Shown here piece after piece: positions 46,033 through 56,080 of a DNA stretch of 64,000 nt. Position numbers and translations under genes: made by a program. The stretch comes from Sphingobacterium sp. BN32 (GTDB taxonomy: Bacteria > Bacteroidota > Bacteroidia > Sphingobacteriales > Sphingobacteriaceae): assembly GCF_030503615.1 (NCBI RefSeq), contig NZ_CP129963.1, positions 3,596,001 to 3,660,000 on the forward strand, written 5' to 3'. The notes below the pieces were generated by a model that had not been told where the DNA came from, did no database searches, and saw only the letters and a program-made list of their open reading frames with translations. The first letter of the stretch is position 1; every line of letters begins with the position of its first letter.

Positions 46033-47415
46033 ATGAAAAAACAATTATCCCTCTGGGATGGAATCATGATTGTCATGGGTTCGATGATAGGTAGTGGTAT
46101 CTTCATTGTGAGCTCAGATATGATGCGACAACTTGGCTCCGGATATTGGCTTATTGCCGTATGGTTGATTACCAGCATTGCAACCATTGCAGCCGCAATA
46201 TGTTATGGCGAGCTCTCCTCGCTGTTCCCAAAAGCAGGCGGACAATATACCTATCTCACAGAAACCTTCGGTAAAATGACGGGCTTTCTTTATGGCTGGA
46301 GCTTGTTCGCTGTTATTCAGACGGGAACAATTGCAGCCGTCGCAGTTGCCTTTGGCAAATTTACGGGCTACCTCTTCCCGCAACTAAATGATGCCCCTCC
46401 GCTTTACCAAAACGGCAGTTTCATGATCACCTGGATGCAGATCCTCGCTATTCTCGTCATACTCCTGCTGACCTATATCAATACAAAGGGAATACAGAGC
46501 GGAAAAATCGTACAGTTTCTTTTTACATCCTCTAAAATCATTGCTTTGATCCTGCTAATAATTGGGGGCGTCTATTTAATAAAATCAAATTTCTTCTTCG
46601 AAAACATTTCCTACAGATGGCATGCCTTTCAAAATCTAAAAGGGGAAGGCTGGACTAGTATTTCTGGGGCTACACTGATGGGAGGAATCGCTGCTGCAAT
46701 GGTAGGTTCCATTTTCAGTAGCGTAGCATGGGAGAATGTGACCTTTGTAGCTGGTGAAATGAAGAACCCCAAACGTGATGTCGTGCGTTCTATGGTGATT
46801 GGGACCACCTTAGTCATGGTCTTGTATCTATTCTGTAATTATGTTTATCTCTCAGCACTCAACCGCGATGAGATTGCATTTGCGGCAAACGACAGGGTTG
46901 CCGTAGCAGCGGCTGAAAAGCTGCTGGGACATAGTGGCACTATTGCGATGGCCTTGTTGGTTATGGTTTCGACATTTGGCTGTGTGAATGGAATTGTGCT
47001 TTCTGGTGCTCGCGTATTTCAGACAATGGCAAAAGACGGCCTTTTTCTTAAACAGGCGATCGCGAACAATAAGCATGATGTTCCCGAAAGATCGCTGTGG
47101 TTACAAGGGATATGGGCATCCCTACTGTGCCTTAGTGGACAATACGGTAACCTATTGGATATGGTGTCCTTCGTTATTGTCATCTTCTATATGATCACCG
47201 TATTTGGCGTCATCTATCTGCGCGTGAAGAAACCTACGCTAGAAAGAAGTTATAGAACATTCCTCTATCCGATTACGCCATTGATCTATCTCATTATAGG
47301 AACTGTATTCTGTGTGCTATTAATCTTGTTCAAGCCGAACTATACCTGGCCAGGATTTATCCTCATTATGATGGGTGTACCAATCTATTACCTGAGCATA
47401 CGAGCAAATAAATAG
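46033..47415 (+). CDS. APC-family amino-acid permease
   Basis: 460 residues, about 12 membrane segments. The first segment has the family's glycine-rich helix GIMIVMGSMIGSGIFIV; AGGQYTYLTETFGKMTGFLYGW follows. SVAWENVTFVAGEMKNPKRDV is the conserved loop before segment 7. The substrate is unknown. The gene lies alone on the plus strand between minus-strand genes. Confidence 0.9.
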   Translation: MKKQLSLWDGIMIVMGSMIGSGIFIVSSDMMRQLGSGYWLIAVWLITSIATIAAAICYGELSSLFPKAGGQYTYLTETFGKMTGFLYGWSLFAVIQTGTIAAVAVAFGKFTGYLFPQLNDAPPLYQNGSFMITWMQILAILVILLLTYINTKGIQSGKIVQFLFTSSKIIALILLIIGGVYLIKSNFFFENISYRWHAFQNLKGEGWTSISGATLMGGIAAAMVGSIFSSVAWENVTFVAGEMKNPKRDVVRSMVIGTTLVMVLYLFCNYVYLSALNRDEIAFAANDRVAVAAAEKLLGHSGTIAMALLVMVSTFGCVNGIVLSGARVFQTMAKDGLFLKQAIANNKHDVPERSLWLQGIWASLLCLSGQYGNLLDMVSFVIVIFYMITVFGVIYLRVKKPTLERSYRTFLYPITPLIYLIIGTVFCVLLILFKPNYTWPGFILIMMGVPIYYLSIRANK

Positions 47416-47440
47416 CATAGTCGCCGGAAATAGCACAAAA

Positions 47441-47472
47441 AAACGGTCTGCATATCACTACGCAGACCGTTT
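47441..47472 (-). terminator. Terminator of metE
   Basis: A perfect 11-bp stem (AAACGGTCTGC, 47441-47451, with its complement 47462-47472) and 10-nt loop; the minus strand continues TTTTGTG. Confidence 0.88.
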
Positions 47473-47504
47473 CATACGATATTTTATATTACTACAAGCT
47501 AAGT

Positions 47505-49814
47505 TTATTCAGCTCTTAAAATCTTAGCGGCTTCCACCATAGATTCTAGTGCAGCTTTTGTCTCAGGCCAAGCACGAGTTTTCAAACCACAGTCAGGGTT
47601 AACCCATAATTGCTCAGCAGGAACTACCGCTTTTGCTTTACGAAGTAAATTCACCATTTCTTCCGTGCTAGGAACACGTGGAGAGTGGATATCATATACA
47701 CCAGGACCAATATCGTTAGGATATTTAAAGTCAGCAAATGCATCTAATAATTCCATTTGAGAACGTGAAGTCTCGATTGTGATCACGTCAGCATCCATTG
47801 CAGCGATATCTTGGATGATATCGTTGAATTCTGAATAACACATGTGCGTGTGGATCTGTGTATCATCATCAACGTTTGACGAAGAAACGCGGAATGAACG
47901 TACAGCCCAATCTAAATATGCTTGTTGATCACCTTTACGCAATGGTAAACCTTCGCGAATTGCTGGCTCATCAATTTGAATAATCTTGATACCTGCTTTT
48001 TCTAATGCTTGAACTTCGTCAAGAATAGCTAAAGCGATTTGGTATGTCGTTGTCGAACGAGGTTGATCGTTACGTACGAAAGACCATTGTAAGATCGTAA
48101 CAGGACCTGTTAACATCCCTTTCACTGGACGGTTAGTCAATGATTGTGCATATGCTGACCAACGTACAGTCATATCTTCAGGACGGTACACATCACCATA
48201 AATTACCGGAGGTTTAACACAACGAGAACCGTATGATTGAACCCATCCGTTTTGTGTGAATGCGTATCCTGCTAATTGCTCACCGAAGTACTCAACCATG
48301 TCGTTACGCTCGAATTCACCGTGTACTAATACATCGATATCTAATTCTTCCTGTAAACGGATTGTTCTTTCAGTTTCTTCTGCGATCTCTTTGTCGTATT
48401 GCTCTTGTGTGATTGCACCTTTTTTCAAGTCAGCTCTCCATTTACGAACATCTTTCGTTTGTGGGAATGAACCGATTGTTGTTGTTGCGAATCCTGGCAA
48501 GTTAAATTTCGCTTGTTGAGCAGCTTTACGAGCATCGAAGCCTGAAGTACGTTTTGCGTCTTCATCAGTAATGTTATTAACGCGCTCTTTAACTTCAGGT
48601 TTGTGGATTAATGGCGATGTACGACGGCTTTCTGCAGCAGCTTTGTTTGCTTCGAAACGCTCTTGCGTCGCAGCATCAACTTCACCATCTGCTAATACGG
48701 CTAAGTCTTTAACTTCCGCTAACTTTTGTTTAGCAAATGCTAACCAGTTTTTAACTTCTTTAGGAAGCGACTCTTCGTTATGCTCGTTATCTAAATCGAA
48801 AGGAACGTGCAATAATGATGATGAAGGAGCAACCCATACGCGGTCTTTTCCTAAAGCATCTACTGCTTGTTTGATTTTTACTAAAGAGTTTTCGTAGTCA
48901 TTTTTCCAGATGTTTCTTCCTTCAACAATACCTAAAGATAAAGTCAATGAAGCTGGAACTTTTGATAATATAGTGTCAAGCTGATTTTCACCACGAACCA
49001 AGTCTAGGTGTAAAGCGTGAACCGGAAGACTAACTGCTGTGTCTTCGTTGTCACGTAGCGCTTCGAAATAAGTAGCAACGATTAATTTAACGCCTTTCGC
49101 AGCAGCAGCAAGTTTTTCAAAAACTTTACCGTACAATGCGCGAGTAGCATCATCAATATCAAGCGCTAAGAAAGGCTCGTCGATTTGAACGTATTGAGCA
49201 CCAGCTTCCGCTAATTTTGATAAGATTTCTTCGTATACAGGAAGTAAGTTGTCGATAAGGTCGATACGGTTAAATCCTGATTCTTTTTCTTTACCTAATA
49301 ATAAGTAAGAGATTGGGCCAAGGACAACTGGCTTAGTTTCGATACCCAATTGTTTAGCTTCGTTATATTCGCTTAAGAATTTTTCAGAAGTTAATTTGAA
49401 TTCTTGGTTTTTTACAAACTCAGGAACGATATAGTGGTAGTTCGTGTCGAACCATTTTGTCATTTCCATAGCCGTAACATCTACGCCACCCTCTTGGAAA
49501 CCACGTGCCATCGCAAAATATAAGTCTAAGTTATATTGGCGATCGATTTTATTTAATAATGAATTGTAACGAGCAGGGATTGCACCTACAGTTAAAGATA
49601 AGTCTAATACTTGATCGTAAAAAGAGAAGTCATTTGATGGGATCAAATCGATACCCGCCTCTTGTTGAGTCTTCCAGTTGCCTTCACGGATTTTCAGTCC
49701 AGCTTGCAATAATTCTTCCGCGCTAATTTTTTTCGCCCAGTAAGCTTCGTTAGCTTTCTTTAGCTCGCGGAATGCACCCACACGTGGGTAACCTAAGTTG
49801 TTCGTTAATAACAT
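47505..49814 (-). CDS. metE: Cobalamin-independent methionine synthase
   Basis: 769 residues, two barrel domains. The N-terminal domain starts [22 protein letters not shown]. The C-terminal catalytic domain has [26 protein letters not shown], zinc ligands in [10 protein letters not shown] and the final cysteine in NPDCGLKTR. Methylates homocysteine with methyltetrahydropteroyl-glutamate. Under a SAM-I riboswitch, so it should be shut down when SAM is plentiful. Confidence 0.97.
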   Translation of the reverse strand: MLLTNNLGYPRVGAFRELKKANEAYWAKKISAEELLQAGLKIREGNWKTQQEAGIDLIPSNDFSFYDQVLDLSLTVGAIPARYNSLLNKIDRQYNLDLYFAMARGFQEGGVDVTAMEMTKWFDTNYHYIVPEFVKNQEFKLTSEKFLSEYNEAKQLGIETKPVVLGPISYLLLGKEKESGFNRIDLIDNLLPVYEEILSKLAEAGAQYVQIDEPFLALDIDDATRALYGKVFEKLAAAAKGVKLIVATYFEALRDNEDTAVSLPVHALHLDLVRGENQLDTILSKVPASLTLSLGIVEGRNIWKNDYENSLVKIKQAVDALGKDRVWVAPSSSLLHVPFDLDNEHNEESLPKEVKNWLAFAKQKLAEVKDLAVLADGEVDAATQERFEANKAAAESRRTSPLIHKPEVKERVNNITDEDAKRTSGFDARKAAQQAKFNLPGFATTTIGSFPQTKDVRKWRADLKKGAITQEQYDKEIAEETERTIRLQEELDIDVLVHGEFERNDMVEYFGEQLAGYAFTQNGWVQSYGSRCVKPPVIYGDVYRPEDMTVRWSAYAQSLTNRPVKGMLTGPVTILQWSFVRNDQPRSTTTYQIALAILDEVQALEKAGIKIIQIDEPAIREGLPLRKGDQQAYLDWAVRSFRVSSSNVDDDTQIHTHMCYSEFNDIIQDIAAMDADVITIETSRSQMELLDAFADFKYPNDIGPGVYDIHSPRVPSTEEMVNLLRKAKAVVPAEQLWVNPDCGLKTRAWPETKAALESMVEAAKILRAE

Positions 49815-49886
49815 ACAGTATTGAATAAATTTTTAATCTACTATTTTACTTTGCTAGAGAAGGCCACTTAGGACTAGTGAACTTGG

Positions 49887-49982
49887 CTTATCATTCCTTT
49901 TTAAAGGTAGAATTTAGCACCTTGTCAAGAGACAGGTTGCTAAGGCTTCATCGGGTCTATTCCCTCTGCCTTTCTCTATAAG
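49887..49982 (-). promoter_or_regulatory. SAM-I (S-box) riboswitch of metE
   Basis: The minus strand carries the S-box core in order: P1 CTTAT, AGAGGGA, GACCCGATGAAGCC, TTAGCAACC, a variable P3 arm, AGGTGCTAAATTC, and the closing ATAAG. Element ends are the P1 strands. It lies 72 bp before the metE ATG. That interval shows no strong terminator with T-run, so control is more likely at translation, or by a structure I cannot fold by eye. Confidence 0.93.
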
Positions 49983-49988
49983 CGACGG

Positions 49989-50020
49989 CTAAGATATGGA
50001 GAAGATTTGAATAAAACAAA
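49989..50020 (-). promoter_or_regulatory. Candidate metE promoter
   Basis: Minus strand TTTG (50017-50020), 20 nt, then TATCTTAG (49989-49996), one mismatch from TAnnTTTG. It lies just upstream of the riboswitch. Confidence 0.5.
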
Positions 50021-50028
50021 AAAAGATT

Positions 50029-50078
50029 TTAGATATTAGATTTTAGACATTAGACTCTTGTTTGAACAAAAAAAGTAG
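50029..50078. repeat. Type A heptad tract without hairpin upstream of metE
   Basis: Units TTAGATA, TTAGATT, TTAGACA, TTAGACT (50029-50056, plus strand). It is the first part of the repeat cluster that fills the metE-ahcY gap (about 370 bp). Confidence 0.75.
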
Positions 50079-50265
50079 TTAGTATTTAGTAGTTAGTAGT
50101 TAGACCTAGGGCGGAAAACCATTTTTAGGCATTAGATAAGAGAACCTGTCTTGAAGCAGGAAACGAAGGATTCAAGGATTGACAGGATATTTGGCATGCG
50201 GTAAAAGTGAGGGACAAATTGCCCACCATAGGTCTTTATACTAAGTACTAAATACTAAATACTAT
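50079..50265. repeat. Type B inverted-repeat element, copy 3 (187 bp)
   Basis: Left tract: TTAGTAT, TTAGTAG, TTAGTAG, TTAGACC (50079-50106) then TAGGGCGG. Right tract, inverted: GGTCTTT, ATACTAA, GTACTAA, ATACTAA, ATACTAT (50231-50265). The interior holds a short A tract with a weak hairpin (CCTG...CAGG, near 50140-50155) and a type C block (about 50152-50190). Confidence 0.8.
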
Positions 50266-50278
50266 TTCAAAACAAACC

Positions 50279-50353
50279 AAAAAAAAGAACCTGCATTGCT
50301 GCAGGTTCTAAAATCTTACATCTAATATCTAAAATCTAGATTCTAAAATCTAG
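50279..50353 (-). terminator. Type A heptad tract with terminator hairpin, copy A3
   Basis: Seven 7-nt units on the minus strand, CTAGATT, TTAGAAT, CTAGATT, TTAGATA, TTAGATG, TAAGATT, TTAGAAC (50305-50353). A 10-bp hairpin (50286-50295 with 50300-50309) and T-run follow. The ahcY stop codon TAG is the TAG of the first unit. TAG occurs in all three frames. Confidence 0.87.
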
Positions 50354-51666
50354 TAACGATACGCTTCCGGTTTGTAAGGACCTTCTACGGTAACACCGAT
50401 ATAGGCTGCTTGTTCTTGTGTTAGTTCCTCTAATTCTACACCGATATGAGCTAAGTGCAAACGAGCAACTTTCTCATCTAGGTGTTTAGGAAGTGTGTAC
50501 ACTTGTTTTTCGTATTGGTCTGTATTAGTCCACAACTCCAGTTGCGCAAGCGTTTGGTTAGTGAACGAGTTTGACATCACGAAAGAAGGGTGACCAGTCG
50601 CACAGCCTAAGTTTACTAAACGGCCTTCAGCTAATAAGATAATATCTTTACCGTCGATGGTATATTTATCAACTTGCGGTTTGATTTCCACTTTAGTCGA
50701 TCCGTAGTTTTCGTTTAACCAAGCAACATCGATTTCATTATCGAAGTGTCCGATATTACAAACAACTGTTTTATCTTTCATTGCTTTGAAGTGTTCTGGA
50801 CGAACGATATCCTTGTTACCTGTCGTCGTTACAACGATATTAGCTTCAACGATCGCATCAGCCATTTTCTTCACTTCGAAACCTTCCATTGCTGCTTGCA
50901 ACGCACAGATAGGATCAATTTCCGTAACGATTACGCGAACTCCCGCTGAACGTAACGATTCTGCAGAACCTTTACCCACATCGCCGTAACCTGCTACAAC
51001 CGCAACTTTTCCTGCTAACATTAAGTCTGTAGCGCGACGGATCGCATCTACTAAAGATTCGCGGCAGCCATATTTATTATCAAATTTCGATTTAGTAACC
51101 GAGTCATTTACGTTGATTGCTGGTAAGTGCAATGTACCGTTTTTCATGCGCTCGTATAAACGGTGCACGCCGGTTGTAGTCTCTTCAGAAAGACCTCTGA
51201 TGCCATCGATTAACTCAGGGAATTGATCGAACACCATATTGGTCAAATCACCACCATCATCTAAAATCATATTTAAAGGTTGACGTTCTTCGCCGAAGAA
51301 TAAAGTCTGCTCAATACACCAGTTGAATTCCTCTTCGTTCATCCCTTTCCAGGCGTAAACCGGAATTCCCGCTGCAGCGATTGCCGCAGCCGCATGATCT
51401 TGTGTTGAGAAGATGTTACATGATGACCAAGATACATCTGCACCTAATTCTACCAATGTCTCGATTAACACAGCAGTCTGAATCGTCATGTGCAAACAGC
51501 CGGCAATACGAGCACCTTTTAAAGGTTTAGAAGCACCAAACTCTTTACGAAGGCTCATTAATCCTGGCATCTCTGCTTCTGCCAATTCTATTTCTTTACG
51601 ACCCCATTCTGCTAAAGAGATATCTTTCACTTTGTAAGGTACGTAGGTAGTTTCTAATGATGACAT
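50350..51666 (-). CDS. ahcY: Adenosylhomocysteinase
   Basis: 438 residues. NAD fold [19 protein letters not shown]; substrate residues in [15 protein letters not shown] and [17 protein letters not shown]; the C-terminal [11 protein letters not shown] is exact for the family and ends the protein. Splits S-adenosylhomocysteine to adenosine and homocysteine, the substrate of metE next to it. It carries its own perfect promoter and is separated from metE by repeats. Confidence 0.97.
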   Translation of the reverse strand: MSSLETTYVPYKVKDISLAEWGRKEIELAEAEMPGLMSLRKEFGASKPLKGARIAGCLHMTIQTAVLIETLVELGADVSWSSCNIFSTQDHAAAAIAAAGIPVYAWKGMNEEEFNWCIEQTLFFGEERQPLNMILDDGGDLTNMVFDQFPELIDGIRGLSEETTTGVHRLYERMKNGTLHLPAINVNDSVTKSKFDNKYGCRESLVDAIRRATDLMLAGKVAVVAGYGDVGKGSAESLRSAGVRVIVTEIDPICALQAAMEGFEVKKMADAIVEANIVVTTTGNKDIVRPEHFKAMKDKTVVCNIGHFDNEIDVAWLNENYGSTKVEIKPQVDKYTIDGKDIILLAEGRLVNLGCATGHPSFVMSNSFTNQTLAQLELWTNTDQYEKQVYTLPKHLDEKVARLHLAHIGVELEELTQEQAAYIGVTVEGPYKPEAYRY

Positions 51667-51696
51667 AAATAATCTTTATTTTAGTTTTTTGCGATA

Positions 51697-51727
51697 CAAA
51701 ATTACTTGATAGCCAACTCAATTCAAA
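51697..51727 (-). promoter_or_regulatory. Promoter of ahcY
   Basis: Minus strand TTTG (51724-51727), 19 nt, TAATTTTG (51697-51704); same boxes and spacing as the ribosomal promoter. It lies 31 bp before the ATG. Confidence 0.78.
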
Positions 51728-51778
51728 ATGCAATAGCATTATACCTGTAGAAATTGACATTAACTTGAGGAACCTTGC

Positions 51779-51809
51779 TTGACGTAACTCAGTTTTAAGA
51801 CTATATTTG
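51779..51809 (+). promoter_or_regulatory. Promoter of the bacilliredoxin gene
   Basis: TTG (51779-51781), 20 nt, TATATTTG (51802-51809). The -7 box is exact. The predicted leader to the ATG at 51832 is about 16 nt. Confidence 0.65.
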
Positions 51810-51831
51810 CATAAACTAAAAAGTAAAGAAA

Positions 51832-52242
51832 ATGTACCCAGAATATCTAGTAGCTCCAATGCGTCAAGAACTTGTAGACGCAGGATTCCAAGAATTAAAA
51901 AGTGTTGAAGAAGTTGATGCAGCGATCCCTTCTGAAGGAACTGTGTTCGTTGTTGTAAACTCCGTATGTGGTTGTGCGGCAGCAAATGCACGCCCTGCTG
52001 CGAAAGCTGCAGTAAAAAACGCTAAACATCCGGACAAATTAGTTACGGTATTTGCAGGTATGGAAAAAGACGCTGTAGATAAAGCACGCCAGTATATGTT
52101 GCCTTATCCTCCATCGTCTCCAGCAATGGCATTATTTAAAGATGGACAGCTAGTCCACATGATAGAAAGACACATGATTGAAGGCCGTCCGGCTCAAATG
52201 ATTGCTGACAACTTAGTCGCAGCATTTGACGAATACTGCTAA
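51832..52242 (+). CDS. BrxA/BrxB-family bacilliredoxin
   Basis: 136 residues, thioredoxin-like. The unusual CGC active site is at C46-G-C48 in VNSVCGCAAANARPAA. ERHMIEGRPAQMIADNL closes the fold. In Firmicutes these proteins remove bacillithiol from oxidised proteins. Whether this organism makes bacillithiol is not shown here. It is divergent from ahcY. Confidence 0.92.
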   Translation: MYPEYLVAPMRQELVDAGFQELKSVEEVDAAIPSEGTVFVVVNSVCGCAAANARPAAKAAVKNAKHPDKLVTVFAGMEKDAVDKARQYMLPYPPSSPAMALFKDGQLVHMIERHMIEGRPAQMIADNLVAAFDEYC

Positions 52243-52271
52243 CAATCTTTGTATTTTGAATTTTGAATACT

Positions 52272-52307
52272 GAAAAAGCTTCTTTTATTTTTAAAAGAAG
52301 CTTTTTC
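52272..52307 (+). terminator. Terminator of the bacilliredoxin gene
   Basis: A perfect 15-bp stem (52272-52286 with 52293-52307, GAAAAAGCTTCTTTT-type), loop of 6, ending in a T-rich arm. Confidence 0.85.
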
Positions 52308-52352
52308 TTCATACAGACTTTTCTTTGTATTTTTAGCGATCAACCAACAATT

Positions 52353-54002
52353 ATGAGAAAGGCAAGCCTTTATATTTGCATACTATTCAGTATATCCCTT
52401 TTGTTTTCCTGCACCAGCAATCAGCAGATTGACTTAATCGTATACAACGCCAAGGTGTATACGGTAGATTCTTCGTTTCGAACGGTTGAAGCCATCGCCA
52501 TTAATAATGGTGTTTTCATAGACCGCGGGAATTCGCAAGACCTACTCAATAGATACAATGCTAAAGAAAAGATTGATGCTGCCGGCAAGTTCATCTACCC
52601 CGGATTTTACGACTCGCATGGACACTTCTTCCTCCTGGCGGATGCTATGGACGAAGTCAATCTCTTGGGCACGGCTTCCTATGATGAGCTCCTCAGTAGA
52701 TTACAGACTTATATAGCGGCAAATCCGGATAAGAAATGGATTATTGGTAGTGGTTGGGATCAAAACCTATGGCCGGATAAGCAATTCCCGACCAAAGACT
52801 CTTTGGATAAATATTTTCCGGATGTTCCAATCTTCCTTTCTCGTGTAGACTACCATGCTGCTTTGGTCAATAGCAAAGCATTAGCAGCAGCCTCTATCGA
52901 CAGTGTTTTTATGGTCGAAGGTGGACTGATTTCATCGAATGAAGAAGGTGAATTAGACGGTATCTTGTTGGACAATGCAATGAAGCTCGTTAGCGAGCAT
53001 ATTCCGGTGCAGAACAACGATGTTCTGGTGAAGATGCTTCAAAGAACCCAAGACTCATTATTTTCGGTAGGATTAACCAGCATAGTGGATGCAGGTTTGA
53101 CCGAACAGCAGATCGACGCACTGAAAGTCTTTTACAACGCCGATTCTTTGCAGATTCGTAACTATGCGATGGTCGCTGCCAATGCGAAAAGCGTAAAGAA
53201 TTACCTGCGTTCCGGTACCTTTGAGTCTGAGCGTTTAACGGTACGTTCCTTTAAGCTTATGGCAGATGGGGCCCTGGGCTCCCGCGGTGCCTGTTTACTG
53301 CACCCCTACCATGACGCGCCGACGAACGGCTTTTTATTGCAGAGCCCCGAAGAATTCGACGATATAATTAAGCAATTAGCTAAAAGCAATTTCCAGGTAA
53401 ACACGCATGCCATTGGAGATTCTGCCAATCGTCTTATCCTGGACACCTACGGCAAATATCTTAAGGATTCGAAAGACCGTAGATGGCGTATTGAGCACGC
53501 CCAAATCATTGCACCCGGCGACTTTAAGAAATTTAAACAGTTCTCCATTATCCCTTCTGTACAGCCTACGCACGCGACTTCTGATATGTATTGGGCAGAA
53601 GAACGCTTGGGACATGAGCGCATGAAGGGAGCTTATGCTTATCGAGATTTATTGGAACAATATGGATTGCTCGCTTTGGGAAGCGATTTTCCCGTGGAAC
53701 ATTACAATCCCTTATACGGATTCCACGCAGCAGTTGCTCGCGTCGACAAGAACAATTTTCCGAAAGGCGGTTTTCAATTCGAGAATGCCATCACCAGAGA
53801 ACAGGCTTTACGCGGCATGACGATCTGGGCGGCCTATGCTTGTTTCCAAGAGAAGAAAAGAGGAAGCATAGAAAAAGGCAAGGATGCCGACTTTATTATC
53901 CTGGATGAAGACATCATGCAGGCTGCTCCGGAAAAGCTCCGCGATATTAAAACCCTGCAAACCTTCGTGGCAGGTGAATCAGTCTTTAAAAGAAATAGAT
54001 AA
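52353..54002 (+). CDS. Amidohydrolase (Amidohydro_3) lipoprotein
   Basis: 549 residues from the ATG at 52353, which begins a lipoprotein signal (MRKASLYICILFSISLLFSC). A longer frame from 52263 runs through the upstream terminator and is rejected. Metal-site motifs of the family: YDSHGHFF, VNTHAIGDSANR, RIEHAQIIAPGDF, GSDFPVEHYNPLYG. Related to YtcJ-type exoenzymes; the substrate is unknown. It acts in the periplasm or at the outer membrane. Confidence 0.9.
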   Translation: MRKASLYICILFSISLLFSCTSNQQIDLIVYNAKVYTVDSSFRTVEAIAINNGVFIDRGNSQDLLNRYNAKEKIDAAGKFIYPGFYDSHGHFFLLADAMDEVNLLGTASYDELLSRLQTYIAANPDKKWIIGSGWDQNLWPDKQFPTKDSLDKYFPDVPIFLSRVDYHAALVNSKALAAASIDSVFMVEGGLISSNEEGELDGILLDNAMKLVSEHIPVQNNDVLVKMLQRTQDSLFSVGLTSIVDAGLTEQQIDALKVFYNADSLQIRNYAMVAANAKSVKNYLRSGTFESERLTVRSFKLMADGALGSRGACLLHPYHDAPTNGFLLQSPEEFDDIIKQLAKSNFQVNTHAIGDSANRLILDTYGKYLKDSKDRRWRIEHAQIIAPGDFKKFKQFSIIPSVQPTHATSDMYWAEERLGHERMKGAYAYRDLLEQYGLLALGSDFPVEHYNPLYGFHAAVARVDKNNFPKGGFQFENAITREQALRGMTIWAAYACFQEKKRGSIEKGKDADFIILDEDIMQAAPEKLRDIKTLQTFVAGESVFKRNR

Positions 54003-54926
54003 CTATAAATTAGCGAGCTCATGTAGCTCGTTTTTCTTTTGTACACGGTAGATCAACCAACAGAATAACAGCGCAATGGGCAGCCCTAGCATCACATAAA
54101 CAAACAACATAAACTTTAAGTAGTACAACGAAAGAATATCGCGCTCGACCTCTTGCCCCATATATACGTTGTCGTATTTGCTATTGTAATAGCTATGTGT
54201 GGCTGCCAATGCTTGAAACATGCGACGAACTTTATTCTTAGGCAATGCTTCCAGATATGCAAAGTCGCTAATATCGCGCATCTTAAAATGATTGTAGGAA
54301 CGCCGCAGATGCTCGCCCACTTCTCTCTCGCTACCCCCGATTGCATCTATAATGGAAACGTAGTCCGTATATTTAAAGCCCATCCAAGCCTTGGCCGTTG
54401 TCAGATAGGGAACTTTTTTCGAGAACAGTGGTACGACGAACAGGGTAATTAATTCTACCTTTCCCACGTTGGTACCCCCAGCCAACTCGAAATAGGAAAA
54501 AGGAATAACACGCATGCGATCCACATGCCAATCATTTAACTCAATAAAATCGAAAGACTCGTAAGGTTTAATATCATTGACCGACTCCAAACGCACCACT
54601 TCCGCTAAATTATAGCGAATGCTCTTCCCCATGGGAATAAAGATAAACACGGAAATTAGGCATAGCGACAGGTAAAGGTAAATGTCGACCGCATAGACTT
54701 GTGAAAATAGACGGCGCCCCAGATATAAACCTTTAAAATATCGATCGCGCAGAAACCAGATGCTCGCAACGCTAACAAAAATAGGGACTAGCCACATTGC
54801 CCACGATGGCCAAAAAGAGCTCCCCCTAATGGAAAAGGCGGCAAAGATCAACCCCAGAACCATAATGATCGTAAAACTCAACAGGATATAAGGCAAAAAA
54901 ATGTGTTTCCAAAAGGAATGCTTCAT
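54003..54926 (-). CDS. Membrane protein of unknown function
   Basis: 307 residues. Four likely membrane segments: about 9-31, 42-60, 80-99 and near the C-terminus (about 272-294, MLFVYVMLGLPIALLFCWLIY). A soluble, mostly helical and charged region of about 170 residues lies between the third and fourth. No motif I recognise. Convergent with the amidohydrolase; the stops are adjacent (1 bp or less apart). Confidence 0.7.
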   Translation of the reverse strand: MKHSFWKHIFLPYILLSFTIIMVLGLIFAAFSIRGSSFWPSWAMWLVPIFVSVASIWFLRDRYFKGLYLGRRLFSQVYAVDIYLYLSLCLISVFIFIPMGKSIRYNLAEVVRLESVNDIKPYESFDFIELNDWHVDRMRVIPFSYFELAGGTNVGKVELITLFVVPLFSKKVPYLTTAKAWMGFKYTDYVSIIDAIGGSEREVGEHLRRSYNHFKMRDISDFAYLEALPKNKVRRMFQALAATHSYYNSKYDNVYMGQEVERDILSLYYLKFMLFVYVMLGLPIALLFCWLIYRVQKKNELHELANL

Positions 54927-54986
54927 AAGGACAGTTTTGGTTTATGAAATATAACAAAACTTTATCAATGAGCGGAACGCACAAAA

Positions 54987-55009
54987 AAACCTTAGCGAGG
55001 CTAAGGTTT
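54987..55009 (-). terminator. Terminator of lipA
   Basis: A perfect 10-bp stem (AAACCTTAGC, 54987-54996, with its complement 55000-55009), loop GAG, then a T-run on the minus strand. It lies 7 bp after the lipA stop. Confidence 0.9.
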
Positions 55010-55016
55010 CTATATC

Positions 55017-55898
55017 TTATTGCATATCAAATAAATGTTTCTCTGCGTGGTAAGATGAACGAACCAAAGGTCCTGATTCCACATACTTGAATCCCATCTT
55101 CAAACCAATTTCTTTATACTTCTCGAAAGTTTCTGGTGTTACCCACTCCACTACCGGATGGTGTGCCTTTGTAGGCTGTAAATACTGACCGATGGTCAAA
55201 ATATTCACGCCCGCATCGTATAAGTCTTGCATAGTTTCTACTACATCCTCTTCTGTCTCGCCAAAACCTAGCATAATGCCCGATTTTGTCCGCAAACCAG
55301 CAGCAGCAATTCTACGTAAGCATTCCAAGGAGCGATCATATTTCGCTTGGATGCGCACTTCTCTTGTCAGGCGTCGTACTGTTTCAATATTATGAGAAAC
55401 GACCTCAGGACGTACAGCGATCAAACGATCTAGGTTCTCCCACTGTCCCTTGAAATCGGGAATTAAAGTTTCTAAGGTTGTTTCAGGGCTTTCTCTACGA
55501 ATAGCTAAAATAGTCTCCGCCCAAATCGTTGAACCTCCGTCTTTCAAATCATCACGGTCAACCGATGTAATTACACAGTGCTTTACCTGCATCAACTTCA
55601 CCGAGTTTGCAACACGATTAGGCTCATCTGTATCAACTGCCAACGGACGTCCGGTGGCTACCGCACAGAAAGAACACGAACGCGTACAGATATTTCCTAA
55701 AATCATGAAAGTAGCCGTACCTGCACCCCAACACTCTCCCATGTTCGGACAGTTACCGCTTTCGCAAATCGTATGTAATTTATGCTCGTCAACCAGGCCT
55801 CTCACGTGGCGGTATTCTTTACCCACAGGAAGCTTAACACGCAACCAATCTGGTTTACGCTGTGTCTGGTTTGCTGGAATAACCGGTAGTTCAATCAT
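55017..55898 (-). CDS. lipA: Lipoyl synthase
   Basis: 293 residues, radical-SAM enzyme. The auxiliary cluster cysteines are in [12 protein letters not shown] and the SAM cluster is CTRSCSFC (CxxxCxxC). RSSYHAE near the C-terminus is conserved. Inserts sulfur into octanoyl groups, including those on the two lipoyl domains of the E2 encoded at 26.3-28.0 kb. A -7 box lies 4 nt before the ATG. Confidence 0.96.
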   Translation of the reverse strand: MIELPVIPANQTQRKPDWLRVKLPVGKEYRHVRGLVDEHKLHTICESGNCPNMGECWGAGTATFMILGNICTRSCSFCAVATGRPLAVDTDEPNRVANSVKLMQVKHCVITSVDRDDLKDGGSTIWAETILAIRRESPETTLETLIPDFKGQWENLDRLIAVRPEVVSHNIETVRRLTREVRIQAKYDRSLECLRRIAAAGLRTKSGIMLGFGETEEDVVETMQDLYDAGVNILTIGQYLQPTKAHHPVVEWVTPETFEKYKEIGLKMGFKYVESGPLVRSSYHAEKHLFDMQ

Positions 55899-55902
55899 AG
55901 CA

Positions 55903-55910
55903 CAAAGGTA
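55903..55910 (-). promoter_or_regulatory. -7 box 4 nt before the lipA ATG
   Basis: Minus strand TACCTTTG, exact TAnnTTTG; the ATG is at 55898. The mRNA would be leaderless. A type A heptad tract lies directly upstream. Confidence 0.6.
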
Positions 55911-55929
55911 AACATATTTAATTTATTAG

Positions 55930-56075
55930 TTAGATATTAGATATAAGATTTCAGATATTAGACCAGATCCTGACAATCCTAAAATCCTTCCTTTCCTGGT
56001 TCAAGACAAGTTCTAATATCTAAAATCTAACCCCGCCCTAGGTCTAAATGCTAACGCCTCCCTACTAAATACTAA
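55930..56075. repeat. Composite repeat upstream of lipA (A, C, A', B')
   Basis: A tract (TTAGATA, TTAGATA, TAAGATT, TCAGATA, TTAGACC; 55930-55964), inverted C block (about 55966-56009), inverted A tract (GTTCTAA, TATCTAA, AATCTAA; 56010-56030) and inverted B tract (GGTCTAA, ATGCTAA, one diverged unit, CTACTAA, ATACTAA; 56041-56075). No gene. It lies in the 482-bp lipA-carB gap. Confidence 0.78.
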
Positions 56076-56080
56076 TCAAA

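Noticed and set aside
50029..50353. CRISPR-like array
   Set aside because: The units are 7-nt tandem tracts and inverted pairs, not direct repeats of 25-40 nt with spacers, and no cas gene is present.
52263..52352. N-terminal extension of the amidohydrolase
   Set aside because: The extra codons are the bacilliredoxin terminator hairpin; the ATG at 52353 starts a proper lipoprotein signal.
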